Assembly (NCBI GenBank): GCA_963812885.1
Contig: CAWEWZ010000008.1
Span: 310,001 to 374,000, forward strand
DNA: 64,000 nt
From: Bog-756 sp963812885
Lineage (GTDB): Bacteria; Actinomycetota; Acidimicrobiia; Acidimicrobiales; RAAP-2
Reading direction: 5' to 3'
Under the pieces are notes generated by a model that had not been told where the DNA came from, did not search any database, and worked only from the letters and a program-made list of their open reading frames with translations. This document shows positions 40,438 to 48,010 of this stretch, piece after piece. The translations under genes and the position numbers were made by a program. The first letter of the stretch is position 1. Every line of letters starts with the position of its first letter.

Positions 40438-41964
40438 ATGAATTTGGTAACCGACCGCGTTCAGCGGCGGGCCTGGCCTATCGGCACTTCTCTTCTGTTC
40501 GTGGTTCTCGGGCTGCTCTTCCTGTTCCGGTGGGGTTCGGTCGTCCAGCATGTTCCAAAGCTCTGGCTTTGCGGGCAGGATTTCTGGCTTAGCTATTTGA
40601 ATTCCAGTCAGTACATTCATGGACACTTCGGGTTTATCTACCAACCCCATCTTCAATTCATCGAGTTCCCGGGAATTCTGGTCGCGCTGGCCCCTCTTGG
40701 AATATTCAGCGGTTCGTTTCACAGCAACCTGTTTCAGATCGTGCATGGCCAGAGCATTCCCCTCCAGGGCATCGCCGTGCATGTTCACGGCTTCAATGCT
40801 CCGTTCATCTATCCGAAAGAGATTTTTTTGAACGGAGGCCATTACGTCCTTCAAACCCAGTGGACCGCTTTCGTCGACCCATACGCGCTGGCGCTGTCGT
40901 GTACGGCACTGTTCGCGTTCGACGCTCTCGCCGAACGCATGAAGGTAGCCCGATCAAGAAGAGCCGTACTGTGTGTCGTTGAAGCGGTCCTTCTCTGGTT
41001 CATGTCGACACTCTGGGGTCATCCGGAGGATGCCCTCGCGGTTGCCTTTGCGGTGTATGCGCTTATCTTCGTCTTGGACAAGCGGTTCACCGGCGCCGGT
41101 TGGCTCTTCGGTGCTGCCCTGGCGTTCCAACCGCTTGTGCTCCTCATGATGCCCGTCCTGATCGCCGTGGTTGGCCGCAAGCGGGTGCTCGGCTTTGTCA
41201 TTCGGTCTGCGCTCCCTACCGCGCTGTTGCTGTTGCCCCCCTTCATCGCTGCGCCTTCGGCAACCTTCCGCGCCCTGGTTGATCAACCGAGTCCACCTTT
41301 GGCAAATCACCAGACGCCATGGACGGCGCTATCGCCGCAACTCAGCGGAGGAGCGGTGGCGGCCGGACCCGTTCGCCTGCTGGGTCTCGTGCTGGCCGTC
41401 GGAATCGGAGTCTGGGTCTTTCGGCGGTGGCTCGAGCGTCCAGAATTGGTGGTTTGGTCATGTGCTCTGGCCCTGGGCCTGCGTTCATACACGGAGTCGG
41501 TCATGACTTCCTACTACTCGTGGGCGCCGTTGGCCCTCGGAGTGGCCATTGCCTCACGAGCCAGCGCCCGGAGATTCGGGATCACCGCAGTATTGGGGAC
41601 GGCAACGATGGTGGTTGCTCAGTGGAGACTTGCCTGGCTGCCGTGGTGGCTCGTGCAAGTTGGCGGTCTAACCGCCGTGCTCATCGTTGCATCGCAGCCA
41701 AGGCCGATCCCACCCGCCGAACCACGCCTCGAGCGGGGACGTAGTCGCACACCTGCGGTCGTGGGGTCACAAAAGACGAAGAAAGCCCCCGGACGTGCCG
41801 GATCATCCGCCGTGAACCAGACTCGCTCCGGGTCACAAAAGACGAAGAAAGCTGCTCAACGCACCCGAACCTCCGCTCGGGCTCAGCCTCGGTCTCGGTC
41901 GGTGGCGGCCAAGAAGAAGCAAGGTGGACCTCTTTCGGACAAGAAGCGCCCTAATAGTCTGTGA
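40438..41964 (+). CDS. Polytopic membrane protein, GT-C/GT87-like
   Basis: This is a 508-residue integral membrane protein with roughly ten hydrophobic helices, as in lipid-linked glycosyltransferases of the GT-C/DUF2029 type. The first periplasmic loop contains GQDFWLSYLNSSQYIHGHFG and FIYQPHLQFIEFPGILVAL; FWLSY and the acidic residues are where GT-C enzymes place catalytic acids, but I cannot assign an activity. The last 75 residues are strongly basic, Ser/Lys/Arg-rich, and include two GSQKTKKA units. The ATG at 40438 has AGGGGG upstream; an in-frame ATG at 40327 lacks one. Confidence 0.7.
   Translation: MNLVTDRVQRRAWPIGTSLLFVVLGLLFLFRWGSVVQHVPKLWLCGQDFWLSYLNSSQYIHGHFGFIYQPHLQFIEFPGILVALAPLGIFSGSFHSNLFQIVHGQSIPLQGIAVHVHGFNAPFIYPKEIFLNGGHYVLQTQWTAFVDPYALALSCTALFAFDALAERMKVARSRRAVLCVVEAVLLWFMSTLWGHPEDALAVAFAVYALIFVLDKRFTGAGWLFGAALAFQPLVLLMMPVLIAVVGRKRVLGFVIRSALPTALLLLPPFIAAPSATFRALVDQPSPPLANHQTPWTALSPQLSGGAVAAGPVRLLGLVLAVGIGVWVFRRWLERPELVVWSCALALGLRSYTESVMTSYYSWAPLALGVAIASRASARRFGITAVLGTATMVVAQWRLAWLPWWLVQVGGLTAVLIVASQPRPIPPAEPRLERGRSRTPAVVGSQKTKKAPGRAGSSAVNQTRSGSQKTKKAAQRTRTSARAQPRSRSVAAKKKQGGPLSDKKRPNSL
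41764..41852 (+). repeat. 23-bp direct repeat in the basic tail of the membrane protein gene
   Basis: GGGTCACAAAAGACGAAGAA plus AGC occurs at 41764-41786 and again, identically, at 41830-41852, 66 bases apart and in frame. It encodes GSQKTKKA twice. This looks like a recent duplication within a disordered, nucleic-acid-like basic tail. Confidence 0.9.
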
Positions 41965-42251
41965 TGGGCAGTGTCGTGGTGCTTCCGAAATTGCAAAGGA
42001 CCAGCCATTGGGCCGTCTCACGGACGCTCAACAGCATCGTTGCTGGTGTGGGGCAGGTAGCGAAAGCTGTCTCGGACACCGACCCCAAGCGTCAGCCAGA
42101 TCCCGAGTCTTTACGACGCAGACTGTTCGGCCTTCAGTTCGTCTGGAGAAACGAGCGTATCTATGCAGAACAACGAACGTTTGGTGGGTTTCCAATAGCG
42201 ATTCATTCGGGTACTGTCGAAGACACGGTCGCTTCGACCGTCGGGATGTGA
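41964..42251 (+). CDS. Small hypothetical protein
   Basis: This is a 95-residue basic protein with no domain I recognise. The ATG at 41964 shares a base with the stop of the upstream membrane protein (TGATG), the same coupling seen across the window, which supports it as a real gene. The segment PDPESLRRRLFGLQFVWRNE looks amphipathic. Confidence 0.45.
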   Translation: MGSVVVLPKLQRTSHWAVSRTLNSIVAGVGQVAKAVSDTDPKRQPDPESLRRRLFGLQFVWRNERIYAEQRTFGGFPIAIHSGTVEDTVASTVGM

Positions 42252-42283
42252 TTGGCAGGTGTAAGGCACAGGGGGGCAGGAGC

Positions 42284-42499
42284 GTGAGCATCGAATCTGA
42301 ATTGGCACGTGCAGCCGAGGATGTTATGCGGGCTAGCGAGAATCTCGTCGAAATCGTAGCGAGGGCACAGGGGACGGGAGTCGACCCAAGGGGCGTGATC
42401 CTGCAACTGTTTGTCGGCCATGACGATCCGCATGCCGATGAGTTGCGGTCATGGGCGATCGATGTACTCGAACGAATTTACGAGCCTTCGTCAACCTAG
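42284..42499 (+). CDS. Small hypothetical protein
   Basis: This is a 71-residue acidic, helical protein (SIESELARAAEDVMRASENL and so on to LERIYEPSST). The GTG at 42284 has an excellent ribosome-binding site, GGGGGGCAGGAG. Its good codon use and position between two other small genes suggest a genuine operon member. No function can be assigned. Confidence 0.6.
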   Translation: MSIESELARAAEDVMRASENLVEIVARAQGTGVDPRGVILQLFVGHDDPHADELRSWAIDVLERIYEPSST

Positions 42500-42537
42500 A
42501 CATCCGGGAAGATGAAAGTTGTCAAAGGGGGTCAACA

Positions 42538-42675
42538 ATGACAGCACTCCGCAACGTGGACCGCACGCAAGTAGAAGATCCTTCTGAGCTCGCCGAGACG
42601 CTCAACGATATCTATCGACGAATTGCCGCTCTCGAGGTCGCCATCAAAATGACCCGGCAATCAGAGGTCAGGTAA
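42538..42675 (+). CDS. Very small hypothetical protein
   Basis: This is a 45-residue protein. ELAETLNDIYRRIAALEVAI looks like a short coiled coil. A strong AAAGGGGG site precedes the ATG at 42538, only 38 bases after the previous gene. It may be a partner of the upstream 71-residue protein. Confidence 0.5.
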   Translation: MTALRNVDRTQVEDPSELAETLNDIYRRIAALEVAIKMTRQSEVR

Positions 42676-42909
42676 CCGCCGATTTCAGGTGATTCGGAAC
42701 AGCGGTTTCGACCCCCCTGGGCACCGTTTGACAGGTTGGGGATCTCCCCACTCAAGGTGCTGCTTTGACCCGCGTAAGGGGCGGCAGGACCATGTCGGGA
42801 TGTTGTGGAGCGAGTGTTCTGCCTCCGAGTGTGAGGATTGCGTCGATCTAATCTGAGTTCCAGATGTCCCGTGGTGGTCCGACAGGGGTCGTCAACTCGG
42901 AATCTCGAA

Positions 42910-43725
42910 CTACGGAGCTATCTCGGTCACCGAGTTGCTCCCGCTATTCGCTACCCAGACATGGGTGCCATCCGAAGAGAGAGCGACGGGGGTCACGCCG
43001 ACCGGAATGTTCTGAATGTTTGCCCCCGTCGAGGCACTGAGCTCGGTCACCGAGTTGCTGCCGCCATTTGCTACCCAGACGTGGGTACCGTCCGAGAAGA
43101 TGGCATCGGGCGAGACACCTACGGCGACGGTCTGGATAACTGATCCCGTGGAGGCATTCAACTCGGTGACCGAGTTGCTGCCCTTGTTCGCCACCCAGAC
43201 ATCGGTGCCATCGGAGGAGATGGCATCCGGGCTGGCGCCGACGGCGATGGTCTCAATAAATGCACCCGTGGAAGCATCCAGCTCCGTGGCCGTACCATCT
43301 GCATCGTTCGTCAGCCAGACGTGGGTACTGTCCACTGAGACAGACCCTGGGTTGGTGCCCACGGTGATGGTCCGTAAGAGAGCAGCCGTGGAGGCGCTCA
43401 GTTCACTCACCGAGTCGCTGCCGCTGTTTGCTACCCAGACGTAGGTGCCATCCGATGTGATGCCTTCAGGACTGGACCCCACAGGAGTGGTCCGCACGTT
43501 GGACCCGTCGGAGGCATTGAGTTCCACGACCGAGCCGAGCGAGGTGCTTGCCACCCAGACGTGGGTGCCATCCGAAGTGATCCCTTCCGGGTCACTGCCC
43601 ACAGAAATGGGTGAATGGGCCACCGATCCATTGGAGGTATTGAGCTCGGTGACCGATCCGCTCGAGGCATTGGCAATCCACACATGAGCGCCGTCCGCGG
43701 AGATGCCTTTGGGGTCCGTGCCCAC
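42910..43725 (-). CDS. Seven-bladed YncE-type beta-propeller protein
   Basis: The protein consists almost entirely of seven 40-residue repeats of the form VGxxPxxISSDGTHVWVANxG then SNSVTELNASTG, matching a seven-blade propeller. The GTG at 43725 is the start of the open frame only. In the same frame further upstream, VSAPATPPVVRTIS would supply the last strand that closes the ring, and a hydrophobic signal-like stretch (GKRALWILAT) lies just before in another frame. The true gene therefore probably starts near 43830 with one frame break. It is the last gene of the island, pointing left. Confidence 0.75.
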   Translation of the reverse strand: MGTDPKGISADGAHVWIANASSGSVTELNTSNGSVAHSPISVGSDPEGITSDGTHVWVASTSLGSVVELNASDGSNVRTTPVGSSPEGITSDGTYVWVANSGSDSVSELSASTAALLRTITVGTNPGSVSVDSTHVWLTNDADGTATELDASTGAFIETIAVGASPDAISSDGTDVWVANKGSNSVTELNASTGSVIQTVAVGVSPDAIFSDGTHVWVANGGSNSVTELSASTGANIQNIPVGVTPVALSSDGTHVWVANSGSNSVTEIAP

Positions 43726-43884
43726 GGAAATAGTCCGTACGACGGGTGGGGTAGCCGGTGCCGAAACCTCCCGTTCTCGGTGGCCAAGATCCAGAGAGCT
43801 CGCTTTCCGAGGGAGAAGTCCTCGTCATCCCGCATGAGGTGGGGCCCAGGGCCCAATTGTGCTCCATGACCGGTGCACGACTCC

Positions 43885-43914
43885 TAATCCCAAGGTGGCG
43901 AGATCGAGACTCGC
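43885..43914 (+). repeat. Right attachment-like repeat (partial tRNA-Lys copy)
   Basis: This is an exact 30-base copy of the tRNA-Lys 3' half, followed by a degenerate acceptor end (CCAGCCCACC). The 5' half of the tRNA is absent, so it is not a functional gene. It marks the right border of the island beginning in the intact tRNA. Confidence 0.85.
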
Positions 43915-43925
43915 CCAGCCCACCA

Positions 43926-44198
43926 GGCCACCAGTCAAGGTGGCACCTGATTGAGGGTCCTCGGATTCTGGTGGGTCCGGCACCTCATCGGACGATGATC
44001 GAGCCCAGGACTCGGCAGTTCGGCCTGCCGGCACAGTATGGGTAGCTGCTCGTACAGTGGACCGACGGTCATCCGGATGGCCGATCGGCTCCTCGGGAGT
44101 GCGGTAGCGGTCCAGTTGCTGAGCTAGTACTACCGGTGGTAGTAACTACGACAATCCGTCGTATCAACTGACCTGTTCCTCCTCAGAAAGCGGTGGGG
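43926..44198. other. Intergenic with dyad symmetries
   Basis: No gene is seen. It holds the operator-like dyad listed at 44128-44144 and, directly after it, a second small dyad, TACGAC-AATCC-GTCGTA. Both lie 55 bases or less upstream of the membrane-protein gene at 44199. Confidence 0.5.
44128..44144. promoter_or_regulatory. Candidate BlaI/CopY-type operator
   Basis: TACTACCGGTGGTAGTA has 7-base arms (TACTACC/GGTAGTA) around GGT. BlaI/MecI repressors bind dyads of the TACTACA/TGTAGTA kind, so this is a reasonable operator for the BlaI-like regulator at 46039. It lies 55 bases before the first gene of the cassette. Confidence 0.55.
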
Positions 44199-45221
44199 AT
44201 GACCATTGCCAAGGTGAAAGACAGGGCCGAACAGGTGCCTCTGTCCACCACCAGACGGTCGGTGCGCCCCACCAGCAGCGAACCGCCCAGGGATCTGCAG
44301 CGGACGTTCCGGCTGATCTTGGCGACGGTGTGGCTGCTGGACGCCGCGCTGCAGCTCCAGCCCTTCATGTTCACCCGTGGGTCCAACGGGTTCAGCGGCA
44401 TGCTCAACGGCCTGGCGGCGGGAACCCGGGCATCGTCGTACGATCAGTCACCTGGAACGCCTCGAACGTCTATCACTACCCGATCCTGACCAATGCGGTC
44501 TTCGCCTCAATTCAGTTCCTGATCGCCTTCGGGATCGTCTACAAGCGGACATGCAAACCTGCGCTCGTGCTCTCCATCGTCTGGTCCATCGGGGTGTGGT
44601 GGTTCGGCGAGGGAGCCGGTGGCAATCTTCTTGGGGGGCGCCACTCCCTTCGGCGGCGGACCCGGGCGGCGTGCTCTTCTACGCGCTTCTCGCCGTGCTC
44701 CTGTGGCCGAGCGAGGGCTCCGACAAGCCCTTCGTGGCTGCCCGAACGGTCGGGGTGACCGCGGCCAAGGCCATCTGGGCTGTGGTTTGGGGTGTCTTGG
44801 CCGTCTTGTCGGTGGTCGGCTCGGGTCGCTCGCCTCAAGCACTTCACGATCTGATGGCCGGCCTGAACAGCGGACAGCCGGGGTGGCTGGCTCACATCGA
44901 CCGATCCTCTGAATCCCTGTTCCTTCATCACGGGACGACGATGGCGATCCTGCTGGCCGTCGTTTGCGTCATCGTGGCAGTTGGGGTGTTCGGGCCACCG
45001 CAGGTGGCACAGTTCACCGTGGTTCTGGCCATCGTCGCGTTTGCGCTCATCTGGGTGGCGGTTCAGAACTTTGGCGGAATCCTGGCTGGCGGTGCGACCG
45101 ACCCCAACTCTGGGCTGCTGGTCATTCTGCTGGCCTTGATCTACTGGCCACTTGACGGCTCCCCGAACGAGCAACCGAGCGAGTCGTGCCGGACTCGCTG
45201 CCCGTGGCAAAGGAGGCCTGA
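44199..45221 (+). CDS. Polytopic membrane protein of unknown function (about three frame breaks)
   Basis: I do not recognise this family. It appears to have about seven or eight hydrophobic helices, including FRLILATVWLLDAALQLQPF, AVFASIQFLIAFGIVYK and TTMAILLAVVCVIVAVGVF. Frame changes near 44428, 44625 and 44670 connect GMLNGLAAG, GNPGIVVRSVTWNASNVYHY, IFLGGATPFGGGPG and GVLFYALLAVLLW. A last shift near 45180 gives the end VPDSLPVAKEA with a TGA at 45219, six bases before the DUF5134 gene. An N-terminal cytoplasmic segment precedes the first helix. It is the first gene of the cassette with DUF5134 and the Cys-rich regulator. Confidence 0.65.
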
Positions 45222-45227
45222 CCGGCT

Positions 45228-45900
45228 ATGGCAATGTCAACACCTTCGTGGTTGTATTACCTCTTCGGCGTGCTGATGCTCGCCGTCGCCGCCTACTGCC
45301 TGACTCTTTTGATCTTTTCGGTGGTGACGAACCGATCCGCCGGCCGAGACGTCGAGATCTCCCATGTCTTCATGGGGGTGGCCATGGCCGGCATGTTCGT
45401 CGATCAATGGGCGTTCGGTCGAAGTGCGGTTTGGGAGATCATCTTCGGCGGTCTGTTGATCTGGTTCCTGGTTCAGAGCATCCAATCAGTCCGGAAGTAC
45501 GGGCTCCACCTTCCCCACGCGCTGATCCACGCTGTGATGAACTTCGCCATGCTCTTGATGTACTGGTTCCCGATGGGGGCGACATCGGGGGCGATGTCGA
45601 TGTCGGCCTCGTCGACTGGACCCAAGCTTGATTCCGGGGTCGCCTTTGCATTGGCGTTCATCCTCTTCGCCTCGGCGATCTTCACGTTGGCCTCGCCGAA
45701 TAAGGGCGCATCCCACTTCGGAAGTCATGCTCCGGCCTATGCAATGGCCGGTGGAGCCGGTCTGTGGCCCCAGAGGCCCATGTCGGCGGGTCGGGGTCAT
45801 CGTTGCCCTCGAAGAGGTTGTCGCTACTCCATGGTTGGTGGATATCAGCCATGTCGTCATGTGCTTGGCCATGGGATTCATGCTCCTGCTGATGACCTAG
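45228..45900 (+). CDS. DUF5134 membrane protein with three His/Met helices (one frame break)
   Basis: This is a roughly 224-residue protein with six or seven helices, of the DUF5134 type. Three segments share the exact spacing H-x2-M-x3-M-x2-M: ISHVFMGVAMAGM (H46, M49, M53, M56), LIHAVMNFAMLLM (H101, M104, M108, M111) and ISHVVMCLAMGFM near the C-terminus. A Met/Ser loop, GATSGAMSMSASS, lies after the second. The frame shifts near 45795 to reach the last helix and the TAG. Such His/Met ladders in membranes commonly bind Cu(I); that reading is inference. It sits between another membrane protein and a Cys-rich repressor. Confidence 0.75.
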
Positions 45901-46038
45901 CAGGGGTTCGAGCCGAGATCGGCACCGGTGTCGGCCCCTATCGTCGGACTTCAAAGGCTCTAGCAGATGTGACGGAGCCTAGAATCTCGGGAACAAAACG
46001 CATGAGAGCGAATCTGAAAGGAGGTGGGTCTTCATCCA

Positions 46039-46472
46039 ATGAGTACGACGTCAGCGTGCGCTAACCCGATGTGTTCGTGCAATCCCTGCAGCTGTGATCA
46101 CTGTACGTGCGGAGTCGCCAGGCTCGGAGAACTCGAACGCCGAGCGATGGAGATCCTCTGGGAGTCGAAGGACCGCGACATGTCCGTTCGGGATGTTGCC
46201 CGGGGCTGCCAGAATACGCGTACACGACCGTTGCAACGGTCCTCGATCGCCTCGTCAACAAAGGGATGCTGACGAAGAATGGACGGCCGAGCGATTCTGT
46301 TCGCCGTCGTCGGAAGCGAAGTGCGCACACCGCGGTCCTCATGCGGAAGGCACTGAATGAGGACGGTGATCCCGACGCCGCATTGTCCTACTTCGTGGAA
46401 GGTCTTTCCGACTCGGAAACATCAGCTCTGCGTCGGGCATTAGACCAAGCGCACCCCACAACACGACCGTAG
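46039..46472 (+). CDS. BlaI/MecI/CopY-family repressor with Cys-rich N-terminus (frame broken)
   Basis: The winged-helix domain is clear: LGELERRAMEILWESKDRDM, then after a one-base shift near 46208 GLPEYAYTTVATVLDRLVNK, ending ALRRALDQAHPTTRP. Before it lies ACANPMCSCNPCSCDHCTCG, seven cysteines in 19 residues, which CopY-type repressors carry at the other end. One missing G in a G run explains the break. The wing (RPSDSVRRRRKRSAH) may hide a compensated second error. A strong AAAGGAGG site precedes the ATG. It probably senses a metal and represses the upstream cassette. Confidence 0.8.
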
Positions 46473-46560
46473 AGTGCATAGCACTGAACGTCTGTGGTGC
46501 TCGCTCGCGGGTCGCCAACACGGACGACGCAATCTGGCGCGCGGTCATCTGTTGTGGAAC

Positions 46561-47580
46561 TCAGCGCCAGCCGAGCTCCGGCGCGATGTCGCTCAGGAGC
46601 GAATCGAGGACGTGGGCGCAGTAGTCGACACCGAGCTGATTGGGGATCGTCAGCAGCAGCGTGTCGGCGGCGGCGATCGCCTCGTCCTGGGCCAGTTGCT
46701 CGATGAGCTGCTCGGGCTCCCCGGCGTAGGTCTTGCCGAAGCGCGCCATGCCGCCGTCGATGAACCCGACCTGGTCCTGTGAGTTGCCTTCGCGGCCGAA
46801 GTAGGCGCGGTCGAGGTCGTTGACGATCGGGAAGATGCTGCGGCTGACCGAGACCCGGGGCTCGCGGTCGTGGCCGGCGTCGGCCCAGGCCTTGCGGAAC
46901 CGCTCGATCTGCTCGGCCTGCAGCTGATGGAACGGCACGCCGGTGTCCTCGCTGAGCAGCGTCGAGCTCATCAGGTTCATTCCCTGCTCGGCGGTCCACT
47001 CGGCGGTCTTGCGGGTGCCGGCGCCCCACCAGATCCGCTCGCGCAGACCTTCGGAGTGCGGCTCGACCCGAAGCAGCCCCGGTGGGTTGGGGAACATCGG
47101 CCGCGGGTTCGGCTCGGCGAAGCCCTCGCCCTTGAGGACCTCGAGAAAGACCCGCGTGTGCTCGCGAGCCATGTCGGCCTGGTCGGTGCCCTCGGCCGGG
47201 ACGTAGCCGAAGTAGCGGTAGCCGTCGATGACCTGCTCGGGCGATCCACGGCTGATGCCGAGCTGCAGGCGTCCGCCCGAGATGAGATCGGCGGAGCCGG
47301 CATCCTCGGCCATGTAGAGCGGGTTCTCGTAGCGCATATCGATCACGCCGGTCCCGATCTCGATCGTGCTGGTCCTGGCGCCGACGGCCGCGAGCAGCGG
47401 GAACGGCGAGGAGAGCTGATTGGCGAAGTGGTGCACCCGGAAGTACGCCCCGTCCGCACCGAGCTCCTCGGCGGCGACCGCGAGGTCGATGGACTGCAGC
47501 AGGACGTCGGAGGCCGAGCGGGCCTGCGAGTGCGGCGAGGGCGACCAGTGGCCGAACGACAAGAACCCGATGCGCTTCAT
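46561..47580 (-). CDS. LLM-class flavin-dependent monooxygenase
   Basis: This is a 339-residue luciferase-like TIM-barrel oxidoreductase using reduced F420 or FMN. Typical features are MKRIGFLSFGHWSPSPHSQA, AAEELGADGAYFRVHHFANQ, LISGGRLQLGISRGSPEQVI and the C-terminal TLLLTIPNQLGVDYCAHVL. The ATG at 47580 starts at the first strand. The frame is intact, unlike its neighbours. Substrate is unknown. It converges with the BlaI gene and is followed upstream by an SDR fragment. Confidence 0.9.
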   Translation of the reverse strand: MKRIGFLSFGHWSPSPHSQARSASDVLLQSIDLAVAAEELGADGAYFRVHHFANQLSSPFPLLAAVGARTSTIEIGTGVIDMRYENPLYMAEDAGSADLISGGRLQLGISRGSPEQVIDGYRYFGYVPAEGTDQADMAREHTRVFLEVLKGEGFAEPNPRPMFPNPPGLLRVEPHSEGLRERIWWGAGTRKTAEWTAEQGMNLMSSTLLSEDTGVPFHQLQAEQIERFRKAWADAGHDREPRVSVSRSIFPIVNDLDRAYFGREGNSQDQVGFIDGGMARFGKTYAGEPEQLIEQLAQDEAIAAADTLLLTIPNQLGVDYCAHVLDSLLSDIAPELGWR

Positions 47581-47582
47581 GG

Positions 47583-47788
47583 TCAATTCAACATCTTCGG
47601 GGCCGCTTCTCTTCCGCAATCACCGGTAACGGCCTCCGGGAAGAAGGTGAAGTCTGCTTCGGTGGCATCCGGATCCGCCACGTAATCGATCAGGATCGAG
47701 GCGCCCTCGGCGGCGAGAGCCAGCACCCCCGCCTGCCGATACCCGTGTTCCCGCCGGTGACGATGGCGACCTTGCCCTGCAGTGCCAC
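47583..47788 (-). pseudogene. Truncated short-chain dehydrogenase fragment
   Basis: The sequence begins VALQGKVAIVTGGNTGIG, the cofactor motif of glucose-dehydrogenase-like SDRs. After a one-base shift it continues QAGVLALAAEGASILIDYVA and DPDATEAD. Similarity then ends abruptly at FTFFPEAVTGD, with no catalytic Tyr-Lys. About 200 residues are missing. The rest was probably removed when the downstream monooxygenase gene was joined. Confidence 0.7.
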
Positions 47789-48010
47789 CTGAGCTCCGTT
47801 CCACGACCTCCACGCAGCCAGATTACGGACTCCCGTCCCGTCTTTCCTCACCCCGATCGGGTGATTGGTAGGTTCCTCACCCCGGAAGGGATGATTACAA
47901 AGCGTTTCCCGCCTCGTCACAATCGTCCTCGAGCAAGGAAATGGAGCCGAGGCGTTGGCCGAGAATCCGGGGCTGACCTGCGATTCCATCGATTCAAGGA
48001 GCACACAATC

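Larger units (their letters stand above)
39826..43914. mobile_element. Candidate tRNA-Lys-integrated genomic island, about 4.1 kb
   Basis: The segment is bounded by the two 30-base tRNA-derived repeats. It is visibly less GC-rich than the flanking operons and contains no conserved core gene. It carries an IS-type transposase remnant, a polytopic membrane protein, three small open frames and a beta-propeller protein. No integrase was found, so it is either a remnant or an element mobilised in trans. Confidence 0.65.

Noticed and set aside
42910..43725. Regular 120-base periodicity resembling a CRISPR or satellite array
   Set aside because: It encodes in-frame beta-propeller blades with variable third positions and no spacer-repeat structure.
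43885..43914. A second tRNA gene
   Set aside because: Only the 3' half is present; the 5' acceptor, D-arm and anticodon stem are missing.
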